Shown here: positions 1 through 8,437 of the stretch, piece by piece
Numbering within the stretch: the stretch's first letter is position 1
Layout: every line of letters begins with the position of its first letter
NCBI RefSeq assembly: GCF_019469165.1
Contig: NZ_CP048263.1
Span: forward strand, 1,984,001 to 2,048,000
From: Gilliamella sp. ESL0443
GTDB taxonomy: Bacteria; Pseudomonadota; Gammaproteobacteria; Enterobacterales; Orbaceae
Direction: 5' to 3'
DNA: 64,000 nt
The notes under the pieces: generated by a model
The model's database searches: none
Seen by the model: only the letters and a program-made list of their open reading frames with translations
What the model was told of the DNA's origin: nothing
Position numbers and translations under genes: made by a program

Positions 1-759
1 CATACTTAACTCAAATCGCATTCGTGCAAGAGGGGTTCGTAGTTCATGTGCCATCGCATGTGAAATTGTTTGGTTAGTGCTGACAAGATGCTCAATGTGA
101 GTCCCCATATTATTTAAAACATTGGCTAATGGTTTGAATAACCAACCTTTCACATTTTCCGTTCGAGCCTTCAAATTGCCCTGTCCAAGTTGTTCTGCGG
201 TTTGACGTATGTTGACCAGATCTTTCCATACAGCACTAAACGCGAAATAGATTAATATAAAAAAGATTATGGCACTAAATAATGCCCAAATAATAAGGAA
301 AACGCTCAACGACATGGTATTTGATTCTAATATATCTCGCATTAAAATCGGCCCCAATTGTAATAAATGACCATCATTGAGATTGATATAGACAACTTCG
401 TCATCACCATCATAAGCAAAATCAAGTTTTTCAATTTCTTTTTTTACAGAATGAGATAATTCTGTATTTGCAGGTAATACTTTGATTGGATAACCAAAAT
501 ATGGTTGTAACTCGTCAACTACTGCTTGCAGTGGACGCTGTTTATTTTCATCAATGTGTTTGCGAATTAAGTTGACTGTTCCTCGTTGTGATTCACGAAA
601 AACGATATGATCATCTGGCATATCAGTTAATGATGAAGGTAGTGAATCAAACACTAATAATGCACCATAGGCGATAATACATTGCAATGAAAGTAAAATA
701 ACTAGATAAAAGACGATGCGGCGGTTAAAAAATAGCGGTTTAGCTAATAACTGTCTCAA
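1..759 (-). CDS. rstB: RstB-like sensor histidine kinase, N-terminal part (runs off the window)
   Basis: Membrane sensor kinase of a two-component system, partner of the RstA-like regulator just upstream. The visible part holds an N-terminal transmembrane helix (about residues 15-37), a periplasmic sensor region of about 100 residues, a second transmembrane helix, a HAMP-like linker, and the start of the DHp domain with the H-box MAHELRTPLARMRFEL near bases 15-60. The catalytic ATPase domain lies beyond base 1. The best start is a TTG at 759-757, overlapping the stop of the regulator gene, which implies translational coupling. The layout and H-box resemble E. coli RstB; the sensor domain is divergent, so the signal cannot be inferred. 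Confidence 0.8.
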   Translation of the reverse strand, partial: MRQLLAKPLFFNRRIVFYLVILLSLQCIIAYGALLVFDSLPSSLTDMPDDHIVFRESQRGTVNLIRKHIDENKQRPLQAVVDELQPYFGYPIKVLPANTELSHSVKKEIEKLDFAYDGDDEVVYINLNDGHLLQLGPILMRDILESNTMSLSVFLIIWALFSAIIFFILIYFAFSAVWKDLVNIRQTAEQLGQGNLKARTENVKGWLFKPLANVLNNMGTHIEHLVSTNQTISHAMAHELRTPLARMRFELSM

Positions 760-1478
760 TGGTTTTCCCCTTCGCGCATGAATAAATACCCCTTTCCTCG
801 AACCGTTTTAATTCTTGAAGGATTATCAGGATCATCAAGGAGTTTACGTCTTAACCGAGAAATTCGGGCATCAATTGAACGATCGCTACCGTCAAAATCA
901 ATCCCTCTAACTTGGGAAAATATATCGTCTCGAGATAGAATCTTACCTGCGTTATTAGCTAACAACCAGAGTAAGTCAAATTCGGCAGTCGTTAAATCTA
1001 TTTCATGCCCGTCTAATAACACTTTACGATTTTCACCATCAATCACTAAATTTTCAAAGGCTAAAGTATTATTGTTAAATAAAGCAATTTGCTCTTTTAG
1101 GCCTTCTGTTTCATTTTGTTTTCGGCGTAGCAATGCTCGAATCCGAGCTAGTAATAATCGTGGTTCAACCGGTTTAGCTAAATAATCATCAGCGCCTAAC
1201 TCTAATCCCACGATTTCATCAATATTATCTTCGCTAGCCGTCATTATAAGAATATAGTTACTGAACCATGAACGTATATCTCGACAGATATCAAATCCAG
1301 TTTTTTCAGGTAACATTACATCTAAAATAACCAAATCAGGGTTGATTTGTTGTATTTTTTCTTCTGCTCCTTCACCACTATTATGCCAATCGACCCTATA
1401 TCCTTGACGGATTAGGTAGACTTGTATTAAATTGGCTAATCTTTCATCATCTTCGATAATTAATATGCGTTCACTCAT
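756..1478 (-). CDS. rstA: RstA-like OmpR-family response regulator
   Basis: DNA-binding response regulator of 240 residues. The N-terminal receiver domain (about 1-120) has the acidic pocket (IIEDD), the phospho-acceptor Asp in LVILDVMLPEKTG and the Lys in DDYLAKPVEP. The C-terminal winged helix (about 140-235) ends in the OmpR/PhoB-type RIKTVRGKGYLF. Length and sequence resemble enteric RstA (239 residues), including the segment FDGSDRSIDARISRLRRKLLD. The gene overlaps the start of the kinase gene by 4 bases. It is divergent from the phosphatase gene at 1637; the 158-bp gap between them must hold both promoters. The regulon is unknown here. Confidence 0.85.
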   Translation of the reverse strand: MSERILIIEDDERLANLIQVYLIRQGYRVDWHNSGEGAEEKIQQINPDLVILDVMLPEKTGFDICRDIRSWFSNYILIMTASEDNIDEIVGLELGADDYLAKPVEPRLLLARIRALLRRKQNETEGLKEQIALFNNNTLAFENLVIDGENRKVLLDGHEIDLTTAEFDLLWLLANNAGKILSRDDIFSQVRGIDFDGSDRSIDARISRLRRKLLDDPDNPSRIKTVRGKGYLFMREGENH

Positions 1479-1636
1479 TTCTGATTCTCTTTACCGTAAA
1501 GTGGACTTCGAGATGCTTCATTATACAGGCAAATAGAGCCTCGTTACAAAATATATACAAAGAGCCAACAAAGTTAGCTACCGCTTTGTGAGAAAATTGT
1601 CGCCAATATCTATAACTAGCAATTTTTACTTGGAAT

Positions 1637-2365
1637 ATGAATACTTTTTCATCAATTACTAATCATCTTTTTCAACCATCTTACACTCGCTATCACAACC
1701 CTATTATTTTGTGTGATTTTGATGGAACAATTAGTGTTAAAGATGTAACTGATACTTTACTTAGTCAGTTCGGCCAAGATGGCTGTGATGAGCTCGAAGA
1801 GTTGTGGGTTAGTGGTAAAATTGGTTCTCAAGAGTGTATGAGTAAACAGATTGCCTTAATGGACGCAAGCTTAGAAGAGCTTAATCAAGCATTGGAAAAA
1901 ATTGAAATTGATTCTAGCTTTAAATCATTCATTAAGTATACCGAAAAAAAACATATACCAGTTCATGTAGTTAGTGATGGTTTAGATTATGCTATCCAAT
2001 TTGTATTAAAGCGTCATGGTATTGAACATTTACCTATTTATGCCAATAAACTAATGCATGATAATCACAGAAGTTGGCGCCTTGAGTTTCCTTACGCTAA
2101 TAAGGATTGTATAAAACAAAGTGGTAATTGCAAATGCAATCATGTAAAACAACAGCAACATTTTCCTCAAATATTGTATGTTGGTGATGGTACTTCTGAT
2201 TTTTGCGTTTCACATCATGTCGATCTGGTTTTTGCTAAAGATAAGCTGATCAATTACTGTGAAAAAAATAACATTAAGCACACTGCTATTGTTAATTTTG
2301 CTGATGTAACAGAGGCTTTAAAACAAGCAGAGCAATCACTAATTCCAGTCATGATGGTGAAATAA
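1637..2365 (+). CDS. HAD-IB phosphatase, MtnX-like
   Basis: Haloacid-dehalogenase-fold phosphatase of 242 residues. Motif I is DFDGT (residues 27-31; D27 is the likely nucleophile and D29 the acid/base). Motif II is the Ser of HVVSDG, and motif III is YVGDGTSD. A Cys-rich insertion (KQSGNCKCNH) may bind a metal. The family includes MtnX and phosphoserine-phosphatase-like enzymes, but substrates vary widely. It is first in a tightly packed run with an alpha/beta hydrolase (10-nt gap) and two small transporters, and faces an arginase-fold/acyltransferase/aminotransferase group. I infer a role in making or dephosphorylating an exported small molecule rather than methionine salvage, since no other mtn gene is nearby. 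Confidence 0.75.
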   Translation: MNTFSSITNHLFQPSYTRYHNPIILCDFDGTISVKDVTDTLLSQFGQDGCDELEELWVSGKIGSQECMSKQIALMDASLEELNQALEKIEIDSSFKSFIKYTEKKHIPVHVVSDGLDYAIQFVLKRHGIEHLPIYANKLMHDNHRSWRLEFPYANKDCIKQSGNCKCNHVKQQQHFPQILYVGDGTSDFCVSHHVDLVFAKDKLINYCEKNNIKHTAIVNFADVTEALKQAEQSLIPVMMVK

Positions 2366-2375
2366 AGGAACAATA

Positions 2376-3203
2376 ATGAGTACAATTGAAGATTTATCTT
2401 ATTTTTTACCAGGAAATAAAAATGGCGTGCTATTAATTCATGGTTTAACTGGCACACCAAATGAAATGCGTATTTTAGCCAATGGTTTACATAAAGCAGG
2501 ATTTACTGTTTATGCAATACAATTGGCAGGTCACTGTGGTACTGAAGCAGATCTATGTAAAACAACTTGGCAAGATTGGTATAAAAGCGTTCAAGATGGT
2601 GCTGATTATTTAGCTAAACATGTAGACAACCTTTTTGTCGCAGGTTTATCAATGGGCGCCCTTTTGGCGTTGAAACTTGCTGCAGATCGTCCAAATCAAG
2701 TTAAAGGTGTTGGTGTTCTAGCACCTACATTTTATTATGATGGTTGGAGTATGCCATTTTGGGCTAAAAAGTTTTTCTTTTTATTGGTCTATTTTAAAAA
2801 ACTTGGTATTTTTCAAAAAGTCTCTTTTATTGAAAAACCGCCTTATGGTCTTAAAGATGAGCGTATCCGAGCGGTGGTATCAGAAAGCATGTTAAGTGGC
2901 GATGCTGCATCCGCTGGGCTTGCTGGAAATCCATTTCCTGCATTAGCAGAAATGCAATTATTGGCAAAACATGTTCGCCAAGAATTACCAAAAGTTACGT
3001 CACCTTGTTTAATTATGCATTCAGGTAATGACGATATTGCCAATATTGAAACTAATGCAAAATTAGTTGAGAAGCATGTTTCTGGTCCAAAACGATTAGT
3101 TGTATTAAATGATAGTTATCATTTAATTACTATTGATAGCCAACGTCGTGAAGTAATTAAAGAGTGCGCTTCATTTTTTAATAATCTGGCAGAAGGAACT
3201 TAA
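2376..3203 (+). CDS. alpha/beta-hydrolase, carboxylesterase/lipase-like
   Basis: Serine hydrolase of 275 residues, without a signal peptide, so probably cytoplasmic. The oxyanion-hole motif IHGLTGTPNE (about 21-30) and the nucleophile elbow GLSMG (Ser92) are clear. The acid is probably in SGNDDI and the catalytic His in SYHLITID near the C-terminus. It resembles the Est30/monoacylglycerol-lipase-like carboxylesterases. An AAGGAACAATAATG ribosome site supports the start. It lies 10 nt after the HAD phosphatase and 5 nt before the transporter pair, so co-transcription is likely. The substrate is unknown; an editing or ester/thioester-releasing role in the cluster is a guess. Confidence 0.75.
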   Translation: MSTIEDLSYFLPGNKNGVLLIHGLTGTPNEMRILANGLHKAGFTVYAIQLAGHCGTEADLCKTTWQDWYKSVQDGADYLAKHVDNLFVAGLSMGALLALKLAADRPNQVKGVGVLAPTFYYDGWSMPFWAKKFFFLLVYFKKLGIFQKVSFIEKPPYGLKDERIRAVVSESMLSGDAASAGLAGNPFPALAEMQLLAKHVRQELPKVTSPCLIMHSGNDDIANIETNAKLVEKHVSGPKRLVVLNDSYHLITIDSQRREVIKECASFFNNLAEGT

Positions 3204-3208
3204 GCATA

Positions 3209-3565
3209 ATGTCATCCTTAGTTATTTTTCTTTGGGTTAGTAATATTTGTTTTGATACCTTAGGACAAGTTGCTTTTAAATATGCTGCAATATCACCTAC
3301 CAATAGAGATGGATGGTACTATTGGTTAGATCTCGCCAAAAATCATTGGATTTGGATAGGAATATCATCTTACATTGCCGAATTTTTACTGTGGTTAGCT
3401 TTTTTAACTTTAGTTCCACTTTCCCAAGGTGTATTGCTCGCCTCATTTAATATCATTACTATCATGTTAGTAGGTCGGATTCTATTTAAAGAATTACTGA
3501 CGGTATATCGTGTTATTGGCATGTCTTTAATTACTGCTGGTGTGATCTTTGTGGGGTTATCTTAA
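3209..3565 (+). CDS. small EamA/SMR-type membrane transporter, subunit 1
   Basis: Hydrophobic protein of 118 residues with four predicted transmembrane helices, the size and layout of small multidrug resistance (SMR) and ArnE/ArnF-type half-transporters. The C-terminal part (YRVIGMSLITAGVIFVG) is typical of EamA/SMR repeats. It is followed after one base by a second protein of the same type. Paired SMR proteins usually form an antiparallel heterodimer. The position downstream of a phosphatase and a hydrolase suggests export of a polar or amphipathic metabolite; substrate not deducible. Confidence 0.7.
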   Translation: MSSLVIFLWVSNICFDTLGQVAFKYAAISPTNRDGWYYWLDLAKNHWIWIGISSYIAEFLLWLAFLTLVPLSQGVLLASFNIITIMLVGRILFKELLTVYRVIGMSLITAGVIFVGLS

Positions 3566-3566
3566 T

Positions 3567-3968
3567 ATGGCTAAGTTCTATTTAATTGGTTTTACCGTAT
3601 TATTAATGTTTGATACGATTGCACAATGTAGCTTTAAATTGGCTGCCGAACATGCCCAGCCACTTTCGATGAGCGTTGAATGGATAGTTAGGGTATTTTC
3701 CGGTCATTGGATCTATGTATCAATAGCTGGCTACATTTTTACCTTCTTTACTTGGATGACTTTATTAAAAAAAGCGCCTGTAGGACCTGCTTTTGCTGCT
3801 TCACATTTTGAAGTTGTTACCGTAATGATTGCTTCAGTTTGGCTATTTAATGAACCTATCACTTTATTTAAGTTAATTGGAACTATATTGATTGTTTCAG
3901 GGATTTTGTTTTTAGCACTAGCAGAAAGTAAACTTGCGAAGAAAGATACTCATCATCGTTCTAAATAA
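3567..3968 (+). CDS. small EamA/SMR-type membrane transporter, subunit 2
   Basis: Protein of 133 residues with four predicted transmembrane helices, paralogous in layout to the preceding gene (both share an FDT(L/I)(G/A)Q segment near the N-terminus and a conserved TM4 ending). I place the start at the ATG at 3567, one base after the upstream stop; an upstream in-frame extension to 3549 would overlap the previous gene without need. The Lys-rich tail (KLAKKDTHHRSK) is probably cytoplasmic. It likely pairs with the preceding subunit. It ends this + strand unit, which closes at the terminator hairpin at 3985-4027. Confidence 0.7.
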   Translation: MAKFYLIGFTVLLMFDTIAQCSFKLAAEHAQPLSMSVEWIVRVFSGHWIYVSIAGYIFTFFTWMTLLKKAPVGPAFAASHFEVVTVMIASVWLFNEPITLFKLIGTILIVSGILFLALAESKLAKKDTHHRSK

Positions 3969-3984
3969 CTTCAAGATAAGGATT

Positions 3985-4027
3985 AAAAACCTGGCAAACT
4001 ATATCAGTTCTTGAATGCTAGGTTTTT
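3985..4027. terminator. probable bidirectional terminator hairpin between convergent genes
   Basis: AAAAACCTGGCA (3985-3996) pairs with TGCTAGGTTTTT (4016-4027) over 12 positions with one G-T pair and a 19-nt loop. A-runs and T-runs flank both sides, so it can act in both directions. The minus-strand arm overlaps the last codons and stop (4018-4020) of the arginase-fold gene. Confidence 0.6.
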
Positions 4028-4890
4028 AAAGCTTTTAATAATGTTAAATTAAGTTGATGTTGTTCTTGTTGCCAATCATTTAACTTTTCTAATGATATCT
4101 CAGGCTGTTTGTCCAGTGAACTTAGTAATCTCTTAAACCAATTTTTAGGCTGCCATATTGATAATTCGCCCGTGATATCACTACCGATAATCCGAGGCTT
4201 AATAGATGTAATAGTATCTAATAAATGATAGGTTTGTAGTTTTCCTTGGTCCCAATTGGTATGAATAACTTCTTCACTTAAGGCATCTTTATCTATCGAT
4301 AAATATATCGGTTTAGTATTACGGTATTGTTCGGATAGAAACTGAGTAATAAGATCATCTGGCGAATCAAAATAGCGAAAAGCATGACTTAAACCAATTT
4401 TCTTAGCCCAGGAGACATTAACATCTATGCTCCAATAAGTCAGTTTTTTATGAAACAATGGTGACCATCTATTTTCCCAAAAATGCCATAAGCCAATATC
4501 ATGTGATGTAATTCCTAATACATGTACATGGCTAACAAAAGGTAAACTAGCCACATAGCTAACCCATGATCCACAGTGAATGCCAAACAGATAACGCATG
4601 TTATCTGGATGGTTGTCGAAAATAACTACTTCAATGGGATTTTCTTCTGTATATTGCTTAGCTAGCTGCTCAATAAGTAATAACGAAATATGGTGGTAAT
4701 CACCACTACCCATTAATACCGTACCATAGCTTTCTGGTAATGATTGTTGTAATACCTTTTTAAAGTTTTGGAATTTTTTTGTACTACAACCAAAGCGAAT
4801 GACATCTTGCCACTGAGTAAAATCAATCGTTTTAGCATTATCAATTTCACCTACACTTTGATCAAAGTTAAGGATAACTAGCGATGTCAT
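4018..4890 (-). CDS. arginase/ureohydrolase-fold protein of unknown substrate
   Basis: Protein of 290 residues with recognisable ureohydrolase metal motifs in degenerate form: GSGDYHHIS (61-69, in place of GGDHS), DNHPDN (92-97, in place of DAHxD), SIDKDALS (198-205, in place of SxDxDxxDP) and DITGE (238-242). The His and Asp residues that hold the binuclear manganese centre in arginases and agmatinases therefore seem to be present, while the residues that contact the guanidino substrate differ. It is 4 nt overlapped (ATGA) with the upstream acyltransferase gene. I infer an active metallohydrolase on a guanidino- or amide-containing intermediate; arginase itself is unlikely because the motifs diverge so far. 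Confidence 0.65.
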   Translation of the reverse strand: MTSLVILNFDQSVGEIDNAKTIDFTQWQDVIRFGCSTKKFQNFKKVLQQSLPESYGTVLMGSGDYHHISLLLIEQLAKQYTEENPIEVVIFDNHPDNMRYLFGIHCGSWVSYVASLPFVSHVHVLGITSHDIGLWHFWENRWSPLFHKKLTYWSIDVNVSWAKKIGLSHAFRYFDSPDDLITQFLSEQYRNTKPIYLSIDKDALSEEVIHTNWDQGKLQTYHLLDTITSIKPRIIGSDITGELSIWQPKNWFKRLLSSLDKQPEISLEKLNDWQQEQHQLNLTLLKALKT

Positions 4891-5936
4891 GCTACTTTCT
4901 CCTTATCAGTTTCGAAATGGCCAATTAATCTACGCAAAACAGCCCTTAATAAAGGATTTCGTATATAAACTAAGTGTTTAGTTAAGGTAAAACTAGCACC
5001 TAAAGAAGCTTTAACTTCTGGATCAGTCCAACCTGCAACATAATTACTAAGTTTTTGTTGTAATGCATATTCAAGATTAACAAACCAACTAACAAAATAG
5101 AGGTTTAATTCTCTTGCTTGAGGATAAACCATTCCTATGTATTTATCGATTAAAACATTGTTCACTACAAAACAGATGTTATAACCAATTAATTGTCCAT
5201 TATGATGATAAGTAAAAATACGTCCATTTGAGGATTTGCTTTGCAGTAATTGGGTGAAAAATGGCTTAGTTAATAAATCAAAATGTACTTCACTCTGCTC
5301 ATATACATTCAGATAAAGTTGATAATATAGATCAAGAGTCGCCTCATCAAAAAAACAATCATCACCAGTTTGTAAGATGTTAATCTCCAATTTTTCACGG
5401 GACTTTAGTTTTCTTCTTAAATTTTTACGACGACTGTATGATAGTTTTGCAAAAAAATCATCGATCGACTCAAAATCAATTGGAACCCAAGCTAAAGCTT
5501 GTCCTTCAACTTCAATAAACCCCCGTTCTTTTAAGGAACCAATAATCTGTTTAGAATATTGATTATCCTGCTTACTAAGCAGAGGTGAATCGGATGGCAA
5601 ATCTTTAACAATAACAAATGGATATTTTTTTGTATAAGCAGCCTTAACATTGTCAGCTAATTGATGCGCATCGATTTTATTAGTCAATAAACTATATTCT
5701 GAAACGGTTGTACCCACAAAGCATGTTTTTGGTTGTAACCAATGCCGCCATTTTTTATAAAAAGGCAATTTATGAACTTTATGTTTAAAATCATCATCAG
5801 CAGTTATGAGCAAATCAAACTTAGCGGAAAAAGCAGGTATACCGTCTTCACTCATCCAGCTAGTAAACTCTCGCGGAGGATGAGAAAGAAAATTGTTGAT
5901 TAATTCATTAGGTTCTAATTGATTGATATATCGCAT
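4887..5936 (-). CDS. GNAT/FemAB-like acyltransferase (Acetyltransf_6 type)
   Basis: Protein of 349 residues without signal peptide. The central and C-terminal parts look like the BioF2/FemAB-type GNAT fold: a basic helix LSYSRRKNLRRKLKS (around residues 170-184), a HHNGQLIGYNICFVVNNV beta-hairpin, then DKYIGMVYPQARELNLYF. Members of this family acylate amino groups of small molecules or transfer aminoacyl groups. The gene lies between the aminotransferase and the arginase-fold gene, sharing 4 bases with the latter. I infer an N-acylation step in the same pathway. The donor and acceptor cannot be read from sequence. Confidence 0.6.
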   Translation of the reverse strand: MRYINQLEPNELINNFLSHPPREFTSWMSEDGIPAFSAKFDLLITADDDFKHKVHKLPFYKKWRHWLQPKTCFVGTTVSEYSLLTNKIDAHQLADNVKAAYTKKYPFVIVKDLPSDSPLLSKQDNQYSKQIIGSLKERGFIEVEGQALAWVPIDFESIDDFFAKLSYSRRKNLRRKLKSREKLEINILQTGDDCFFDEATLDLYYQLYLNVYEQSEVHFDLLTKPFFTQLLQSKSSNGRIFTYHHNGQLIGYNICFVVNNVLIDKYIGMVYPQARELNLYFVSWFVNLEYALQQKLSNYVAGWTDPEVKASLGASFTLTKHLVYIRNPLLRAVLRRLIGHFETDKEKVA

Positions 5937-5960
5937 AACTTTCTATAAATGATCTGAAAT

Positions 5961-5984
5961 TCCCGCTAATTGATATTAGCGGGA
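5961..5984 (-). terminator. hairpin between the aminotransferase and acyltransferase genes
   Basis: TCCCGCTAAT (5961-5970) and ATTAGCGGGA (5975-5984) form a perfect 10-bp stem with a 4-nt loop. In the minus direction it is followed only by AATTTC, so it is a weak terminator or an attenuator that lowers expression of the two downstream genes relative to the aminotransferase. Confidence 0.5.
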
Positions 5985-6001
5985 TTATTTTGATTTAAGA
6001 C

Positions 6002-7411
6002 TTAAAGTTCTTTTTTAGCTCGAGTAATTAATTGATCGAGTAGTTCAATACCTTGATCAATCTCTTGACGAGTAATATGTAATGAAGGAGCAAAAGTGAT
6101 AACATTTTTGTAATAACCACCAATATCAAGCACCAAGCCCATTTTGTTACCTTTCCAATCAAGATCACCTGACATACCAATATCTACCATTTTATCAACT
6201 AATGCTTTGTTAGCTGTAAATCCATCTTCGGTACAAATTTCAGCACGAAGTGCAAGACCTAGGCCATCAACTTCGCCTATTTCTTTATGTTTCTTCTCAA
6301 GTGTTTTTAATCCTTCAAGGAAATATGCACCGCTATCCATTACCATTTTTTCGTAATCTGTTTCAGAAGTCATTTTTAATACTTCTAGGCCAACTGCGGT
6401 ACCTAAAGGATTTGAAGCAAACGTAGAGTGGGTTGAGCCAACTGGGAATACTTCTGGATTGATTAACTCTTCACGAGCCCATAAACCACCTAATGGATTT
6501 AAACCATTAGTTAATGCTTTCGCAAATACCACCACATCAGGTTTAACATCAAAATGTTCAATTGACCATAATTTACCAGTACGATAAAAGCCCATTTGAA
6601 TTTCATCAACAACTAATAAAATACCATATTGATCTAAAACTTTTTTCAGACCTTTAAAGTAATTACGAGGAGGAACAATATAACCACCCGTTGCTTGTAA
6701 TGGTTCGGCATAAAATGCAGCATATTCTGCTTGTCCGACTTTGGGATCCCATACACCGTGATACTCAGTTTCAAATAAACGTGCAAACTCAGCAACTAAG
6801 TGTTCACCATATTCTTCTGCTGTCATTCCTTTTGGACGACGGAACGGATATGGGAATGGTACAAACATTGCACGATCACCAAAATGACCATAACGACGAC
6901 GGTAACGGTAGCTCGAAGTAATTGAAGATGCACCCAAAGTACGACCATGGTAACCACCTTGAAATGCAAACATCAGGGATTTACCACCAGTAGCATTACG
7001 AACGACTTTTAATGAATCTTCAATACATTGTGAACCACCAACATTAAAATGAACTCGTCCTTGGTAACCGAATCGCTGTTCCATACCTTGAGCAATTGTT
7101 TTTGCTAATTCGATTTTAGTTGGATGTAAATACTGGCTAGCACATTGCGGTAAAGTATCGATTTGCTTTTTAAGTACGTTATTTAAACGCTCATTAGCAT
7201 AACCAAAGTTACAAGCAGAGTACCACATTTGTAAATCAAGGAAGGCTTTACCTTCTTTATCATACATGTAACTACCTTCACAACCATCAAAAATCTTTGG
7301 TGGTTCAACATAATGCACGGTATCACCAAATGAACAGTATTTTGCTTCATCCGCTAATAACGTTGCATCGTCGGGACGACTATTAATCATTTCTAAAGTT
7401 GGTTTACTCAT
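6002..7411 (-). CDS. class III PLP-dependent aminotransferase
   Basis: Fold-type I aminotransferase of 469 residues. The PLP-phosphate motif (FQGGYHGRTLG, 150-160), the cofactor-ring Asp in VVDEIQMGFYRTG (267-279; D269) and the Schiff-base Lys in FAKALTNG (K298) are all visible. Family members transaminate omega-amino groups (ornithine, GABA, diaminobutyrate, putrescine and others). It is the first gene of the three-gene minus-strand unit with the acyltransferase and arginase-fold genes. Together with those, it could build or modify a diamine or basic amino acid. No specific family name is safe. Confidence 0.8.
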   Translation of the reverse strand: MSKPTLEMINSRPDDATLLADEAKYCSFGDTVHYVEPPKIFDGCEGSYMYDKEGKAFLDLQMWYSACNFGYANERLNNVLKKQIDTLPQCASQYLHPTKIELAKTIAQGMEQRFGYQGRVHFNVGGSQCIEDSLKVVRNATGGKSLMFAFQGGYHGRTLGASSITSSYRYRRRYGHFGDRAMFVPFPYPFRRPKGMTAEEYGEHLVAEFARLFETEYHGVWDPKVGQAEYAAFYAEPLQATGGYIVPPRNYFKGLKKVLDQYGILLVVDEIQMGFYRTGKLWSIEHFDVKPDVVVFAKALTNGLNPLGGLWAREELINPEVFPVGSTHSTFASNPLGTAVGLEVLKMTSETDYEKMVMDSGAYFLEGLKTLEKKHKEIGEVDGLGLALRAEICTEDGFTANKALVDKMVDIGMSGDLDWKGNKMGLVLDIGGYYKNVITFAPSLHITRQEIDQGIELLDQLITRAKKEL

Positions 7412-7486
7412 AATTTATCTCACTAATCCATATTCAAATATGACAAAATGTGGCATTATTATCAGAGAAAATGGATTGTAACAATG

Positions 7487-7499
7487 TACATTTAATGTA
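7487..7499. promoter_or_regulatory. palindrome in the divergent aminotransferase/mipA-like promoter region
   Basis: TACATTTAATGTA is a perfect 6-1-6 inverted repeat. It overlaps a second dyad, TGTAACAATGTACA (7477-7490). It lies in the 170-bp divergent intergenic region and could be an operator for either gene. No known consensus matches exactly. Confidence 0.3.
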
Positions 7500-7581
7500 T
7501 AGATTTTGTGACAACAAGCCTTGAGTGACAAAATAACTACAATAATTGTCTTAAATCATATCAGTATGAGTGGTTATCAAA

Positions 7582-8331
7582 ATGAAAAAATTAAGCTGCA
7601 TAATCTCACTATTATCAATGTTTCCTTTAGGGTATACTCATATTGCGTCAGCAGATCCTACTTCATTAGGCGTCGGTTTGGGTTGGTCTAACTCACCATA
7701 TAAAAATTATAGTTCAAGTTACTATCCGGTTCCTCATATTGATTATGATAATGGCTATTTTTTTATTGATGATCTATCAGCTGGTATTTACGCTTTTAAC
7801 AACGATAATCAAAGTTTATCATTTGGCGTTCGTTATCTTGCTAATGAATTTAAACCTCATGATTCTGACAATCATAAGTTAAGACAACTTAATAGTCGTC
7901 ATTCCACTGTGTTAGCTGAAATTGATTATGATATCACCACTAATTGGGGTATTTTTTCAAGTAGTATTGGCGCTGATATGCTCAATAATAGTAATGGAAT
8001 CTTAGTTAATGCCGACTATACTGTTCCTTATATACAAGGTAATTTAATTATTGCACCTACTATTGGTATAAACTGGGCTGATGGTAAACATAATGACTAT
8101 TATTATGGTGTATCTCATAAAGAATCTTCACGTTCAGGATTACGCTATTTCAATGCAGATAGTTCTTTTACACCTTACTTTGAAATCGGTGCGCAATATT
8201 CTTTAACAGATAATATCGCTACTTTTGGCGGAATTCATATTGATAAACTGACTGGTGATGCAGCTGACAGCCCTATGGTTGATGATAGTACGATAACATC
8301 CATTTATATGGGCTTATCTTATAAATTTTAA
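7582..8331 (+). CDS. MipA/OmpV-family outer-membrane protein
   Basis: Outer-membrane beta-barrel protein. The ATG at 7582 gives a signal peptide (MKKLSCIISLLSMFPLGYTHIASA, written here only by its ends: Met1 to Ala24) followed by a mature region rich in alternating aromatic strands. It ends in GLSYKF with a C-terminal Phe, the hallmark of barrels inserted by BamA. The starting segment LGVGLGWSNSPYKNY and the final HIDKLTGDAADSPMVDD are typical of MipA/OmpV scaffolding proteins. An upstream GTG at 7570 is possible but puts extra residues before the signal peptide. Role in this organism unknown; MipA tethers murein hydrolases in E. coli. Confidence 0.75.
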   Translation: MKKLSCIISLLSMFPLGYTHIASADPTSLGVGLGWSNSPYKNYSSSYYPVPHIDYDNGYFFIDDLSAGIYAFNNDNQSLSFGVRYLANEFKPHDSDNHKLRQLNSRHSTVLAEIDYDITTNWGIFSSSIGADMLNNSNGILVNADYTVPYIQGNLIIAPTIGINWADGKHNDYYYGVSHKESSRSGLRYFNADSSFTPYFEIGAQYSLTDNIATFGGIHIDKLTGDAADSPMVDDSTITSIYMGLSYKF

Positions 8332-8437
8332 TACTTTTATTAAATCTTATTAATAATACTTTATTTTCTGTGAAAATCTTATTTTAATTATTTTAATTAA
8401 ATAATTTTCATGGATTAATTTTTGGAAAAATTACACT

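Noticed and set aside
778-1185. Open frame antisense to rstA
   Set aside because: Overlaps a well-conserved regulator gene; no independent support.
7470-7500. RstA box (TACATNTNGTTACA) upstream of the mipA-like gene
   Set aside because: The nearest match, TACATTGTTACA on the minus strand, is two bases too short.
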